Assembly: GCA_028278465.1 (NCBI GenBank)
Contig: JANQEF010000077.1
Span: forward strand, 1-8,190
DNA from: Dehalococcoidia bacterium
GTDB lineage: Bacteria > Chloroflexota > Dehalococcoidia > Lucifugimonadales > Lucifugimonadaceae
DNA length: 8,190 nt
Direction: 5' to 3'
Part shown: positions 6,018-8,190 of the stretch, piece after piece
Numbering within the stretch: the stretch's first letter is position 1
How the letters are laid out: every line of letters begins with the position of its first letter
Notes under the pieces: generated by a model
Databases searched by the model: none
Told to the model about the DNA's origin: nothing
The model's input: the letters and a program-made list of their open reading frames with translations, nothing else
Translations under genes and position numbers: made by a program

Positions 6018-6045
6018 TTGACGATAGACTGCCGTCCACTATCGG
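6018..6045 (+). promoter_or_regulatory. Possible promoter of the DUF4389 gene
   Basis: TTGACG (6018-6023) and TATCGG (6040-6045) are 16 bases apart. The -35 is good but the -10 keeps only TAT of the consensus. Transcription would start shortly before the ribosome binding site at 6064. The call is weak and the gene may instead be read through from purQ. Confidence 0.3.
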
Positions 6046-6063
6046 AGCCCTTCACCACCGCAC

Positions 6064-6068
6064 GGAGG
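6064..6068 (+). promoter_or_regulatory. Ribosome binding site that sets the DUF4389 protein start
   Basis: GGAGG six bases before ATG 6075. It rules out the longer frame from 6018, whose first 19 residues cover the leader and have no binding site. Confidence 0.85.
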
Positions 6069-6074
6069 TACGCG

Positions 6075-6656
6075 ATGGCCGTCCAGAACGACGCCTACCC
6101 GATCACCTACACAGTCGACACGCCGGAGACCTTGAGCCGCTGGCTGTGGCTCGTCAAATGGCTGCTCGCAATCCCACACTTCATCATTGTCGGACTGCTC
6201 GGATACATCGGGCTGATCACGCTGTTCATATCGTGGGTGGTGATCCTCGTCACCGGAAAGCGTCCCAGGGGACTCTTCAACTTCCACCTCGGGATCATGA
6301 GGTGGTCGATGCGGGTCAACGGATACGTCACTCACATCGCCGAAGGCTATCCCCGCTTCACCATGGACGAAGAGCCGGAGTATCCCATCCGAATGACGGC
6401 CGAGTACGAGGAGAGCGCGAACAGGCTCACAACGTTCTTTCGGTACCTGCTCTCGATCCCCCACTTCCTGGTGTTGTGGATCCTGTCATGGATCGCCGGG
6501 ATCGCCTGGCTGATCCACATCATCGTCGTGATCGTCACCGGCAAGCCGCACTCCGAGATCTTCAACTTCCTGGTGGGCGTCAATCGCTGGCAGGCCCGGG
6601 CAAACGGATACTTCTGGCTGCTTACCGACAGGTATCCGCCTTTCAGCCTGGACTGA
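6075..6656 (+). CDS. DUF4389 domain membrane protein with two tandem repeats
   Basis: A 193-residue integral membrane protein made of two copies of the DUF4389 unit. Copy one (about 20-97) and copy two (about 117-193) align by eye: LLAIPHFI with LLSIPHFL, ILVTGKRPRGLFNF with VIVTGKPHSEIFNF, GIMRWSMRVNGY with GVNRWQARANGY, and GYPRFTMD with RYPPFSLD. Each copy has a hydrophobic stretch long enough for one or two membrane passes (near 28-60 and 124-156). The molecular function of DUF4389 proteins is not established to my knowledge; no catalytic motif is visible. The gene lies between purQ and purL, 141 bases after purQ and 100 bases before purL, but nothing in the protein suggests a direct part in purine synthesis. 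GGAGG six bases before ATG 6075 defines the start. Confidence 0.9.
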   Translation: MAVQNDAYPITYTVDTPETLSRWLWLVKWLLAIPHFIIVGLLGYIGLITLFISWVVILVTGKRPRGLFNFHLGIMRWSMRVNGYVTHIAEGYPRFTMDEEPEYPIRMTAEYEESANRLTTFFRYLLSIPHFLVLWILSWIAGIAWLIHIIVVIVTGKPHSEIFNFLVGVNRWQARANGYFWLLTDRYPPFSLD

Positions 6657-6743
6657 TCCCCAAAAACGGCGGCAAGTCGGGTAACGTTATCTGGTCAATT
6701 TCGACGCGTCTTTCGCGCGGCTTGTTGCGTCGCGCCTGCCCTC

Positions 6744-6748
6744 AGGAG
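6744..6748 (+). promoter_or_regulatory. Ribosome binding site supporting the TTG start of purL
   Basis: AGGAG lies eight bases before TTG 6757. No in-frame ATG occurs before 7021, which is well inside conserved PurL sequence, so this site decides the non-ATG start. Confidence 0.8.
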
Positions 6749-6756
6749 TCACCTGT

Positions 6757-8190
6757 TTGCCGACACATTCCGTTTCGCAGGAAACGCTGGACGAGATCGC
6801 GCTCAGCCGGGATGAGTACGAGGCGATTGTCGACCGCCTGGGCCGTGAGCCCGGCGACCTGGAGCTTGGCCTTTTCGGCGCACTGTGGAGTGAGCACTGT
6901 GGCTACAAGCACACGAAGCCGCTGCTGCGTCGCCTTCCCGGCGAGTCGAGCCGCCTTCTGGTTGCTCCGGGTGCGGAGAACGCCGGGGTGATCGACATCG
7001 GCGACGGCCTCGCCATCGCCATGAAGATCGAGTCGCACAACCACCCCTCCGCTGTCGAGCCGTTCCAGGGCGCGGCGACCGGCGTCGGCGGCATCGTCCG
7101 AGACATCTTCGCCATGGGCGCGCGGCCGATCGCCCTCCTCGACTCCCTGCGCTTCGGCATGCCGCAGGGCGACGCCCACATCCAGCACCTGGTCCACGGC
7201 GTCGTGGGCGGCATCTCGTGGTACGGCAACTGCATCGGCATCCCGAACATCGGCGGCGAGACCTGGTTCGATGATTCCTACGCCGGAAACCCGCTCGTCA
7301 ACGCCATGTGCGTGGGCCTGATCGAGGACGCGCGGGTCGTCAGCGCCACGGCGAAGCAGCCCGGTGACCTGCTGGTGCTGGTCGGCGCAGACACCGGCCG
7401 CGACGGCATCCACGGAGCCTCCGGGCTGGCCTCCCGCGCCTTCGAAGAGCAGGCGGAGATGCGGTCTGCGGTGCAGGTCGGCAACCCGTTCCTGGAGAAG
7501 GTGCTGATCGAGGCCTGTCTCGAGGCGATCAGGATCCCCGGCGTGAACGGCATGCAGGACTGTGGCGCGGCCGGCCTGACGTCGGCGGCGATCGAGATGG
7601 CGGAGCGCAGCGGAATGGCGCTGCGGATAGACGTCTCACGCGTGCCGCGCCGCGAAGAAGGCATGAACCCGTACGAGGTGATGCTCTCGGAGTCGCAGGA
7701 GCGGATGCTGCTGGCGGTCGAGGAGCGGGCGGTTGCCACGGTGACCGAGCTGTTCGAGAAGTGGGACCTCGATGCCACCGTGATCGGCGAGTTCAACGCC
7801 GGAGCGGACGTCGAGGTGTTCGACGGCGAATCACGGGTCAGCGCGACGCCGATCGAGCCGCTGACGAACGCGCCGGAGTACGCGTTCAACGCCCCGAAGC
7901 CGGCGTGGCTGGGCGAGCTGCAGGCGAAGGATCCCGGCAGGTTCGGTGTGCCGGACATGTCGCCTGCCGATGCCCTGCTGAAGATGCTGGCGTCGCCGAA
8001 CATCGCCTCGAAGCGGCCGGTCTTCCGGCAGTATGACCATCATGTGCAGACCAACACGGTTGTAGAGCCGGGCGGCGACGCTGCGGTCCTGCGACTGAAG
8101 GGCACGGCCCGTGGCATCGCGGTGAGCAGCGACTGCAATGGCAGGCTGTGTTATCTGGAGCCTCGACGGGGCGCGCAGGCGGCGGTGGCG
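6757..8190 (+). CDS. purL: Phosphoribosylformylglycinamidine synthase subunit PurL (small form), cut by window edge
   Basis: ATP-dependent synthetase that makes FGAM from FGAR using ammonia supplied by PurQ. The 478 visible residues are about two thirds of the usual 740 or so. Conserved blocks are WSEHCGYKHTK (44-54, with His47 in the active site), KIESHNHPSA (90-99), QGAATGVGGIVRD, YGNCIGIPNIGGE, NPLVNAMCVGL, GRDGIHGA, QDCGAAGLTS (267-276) and LSESQERM (310-317). Like the B. subtilis small form, it begins directly with the short helical region before WSEHC and lacks the long N-terminal domain of enterobacterial PurL. Translation starts at TTG 6757. The C-terminal part lies beyond the right edge. 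Small-form PurL works as a complex with PurQ and PurS; PurS is not encoded in this window. The frame is intact throughout. Confidence 0.97.
   Translation, partial: MPTHSVSQETLDEIALSRDEYEAIVDRLGREPGDLELGLFGALWSEHCGYKHTKPLLRRLPGESSRLLVAPGAENAGVIDIGDGLAIAMKIESHNHPSAVEPFQGAATGVGGIVRDIFAMGARPIALLDSLRFGMPQGDAHIQHLVHGVVGGISWYGNCIGIPNIGGETWFDDSYAGNPLVNAMCVGLIEDARVVSATAKQPGDLLVLVGADTGRDGIHGASGLASRAFEEQAEMRSAVQVGNPFLEKVLIEACLEAIRIPGVNGMQDCGAAGLTSAAIEMAERSGMALRIDVSRVPRREEGMNPYEVMLSESQERMLLAVEERAVATVTELFEKWDLDATVIGEFNAGADVEVFDGESRVSATPIEPLTNAPEYAFNAPKPAWLGELQAKDPGRFGVPDMSPADALLKMLASPNIASKRPVFRQYDHHVQTNTVVEPGGDAAVLRLKGTARGIAVSSDCNGRLCYLEPRRGAQAAVA

Noticed and set aside
7278..8003. 241-residue minus-strand ORF inside purL
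   Set aside because: It is an antisense shadow of an intact, highly conserved purL frame, with a Ser/Arg-rich composition typical of such shadows.

Overview
This 8.2 kb window is GC-rich, densely packed bacterial chromosome carrying mostly housekeeping genes. The gene set points to Chloroflexota, possibly a SAR202- or Dehalococcoidia-like lineage: a small-form PurL with separate PurQ, a cysteine-free GluRS, a two-repeat DUF4389 membrane protein, an isolated type IV pseudopilin, GTG and TTG starts, and apparently leaderless genes. The assignment is an inference from gene content and style; no rRNA or other taxonomic marker is present. I see no mobile element, CRISPR array, tRNA or rRNA gene.

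Left part (1-1038, minus strand): the first 142 codons of a low-specificity L-threonine aldolase (ltaE) run off the left edge. Upstream of it, a short type IV pilin-like gene is closed by a very strong intrinsic terminator, a perfect 28-bp palindrome followed by a T run. The two genes are therefore probably separate transcription units.

Centre (1241-4400, plus strand): divergent from the pilin lie lspA (lipoprotein signal peptidase) and an RluA/RluD-family pseudouridine synthase, overlapping by one base and surely co-transcribed. gltX (glutamyl-tRNA synthetase) follows with its own promoter. lspA and gltX share an unusual layout: a -10 hexamer, exactly six bases, then the start codon, with no Shine-Dalgarno sequence. 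This is what leaderless mRNAs look like.

Right part (4401-8190, plus strand): after a gap holding at best one unrecognised small ORF, rpsU (ribosomal protein bS21) forms a self-contained unit with promoter, ribosome binding site and terminator. purQ follows, then a DUF4389 membrane protein, then purL, which runs off the right edge. PurQ and PurL are the glutaminase and synthetase subunits of FGAM synthase, the fourth step of purine synthesis. The third subunit, PurS, is not seen here, and an unrelated membrane protein sits between the two enzyme genes.

No previously undescribed defence, mobile or biosynthetic system is evident. The points most worth checking are the leaderless gene starts, the C-rich purQ leader, the DUF4389 gene inside the purine cluster, and the orphan pseudopilin.
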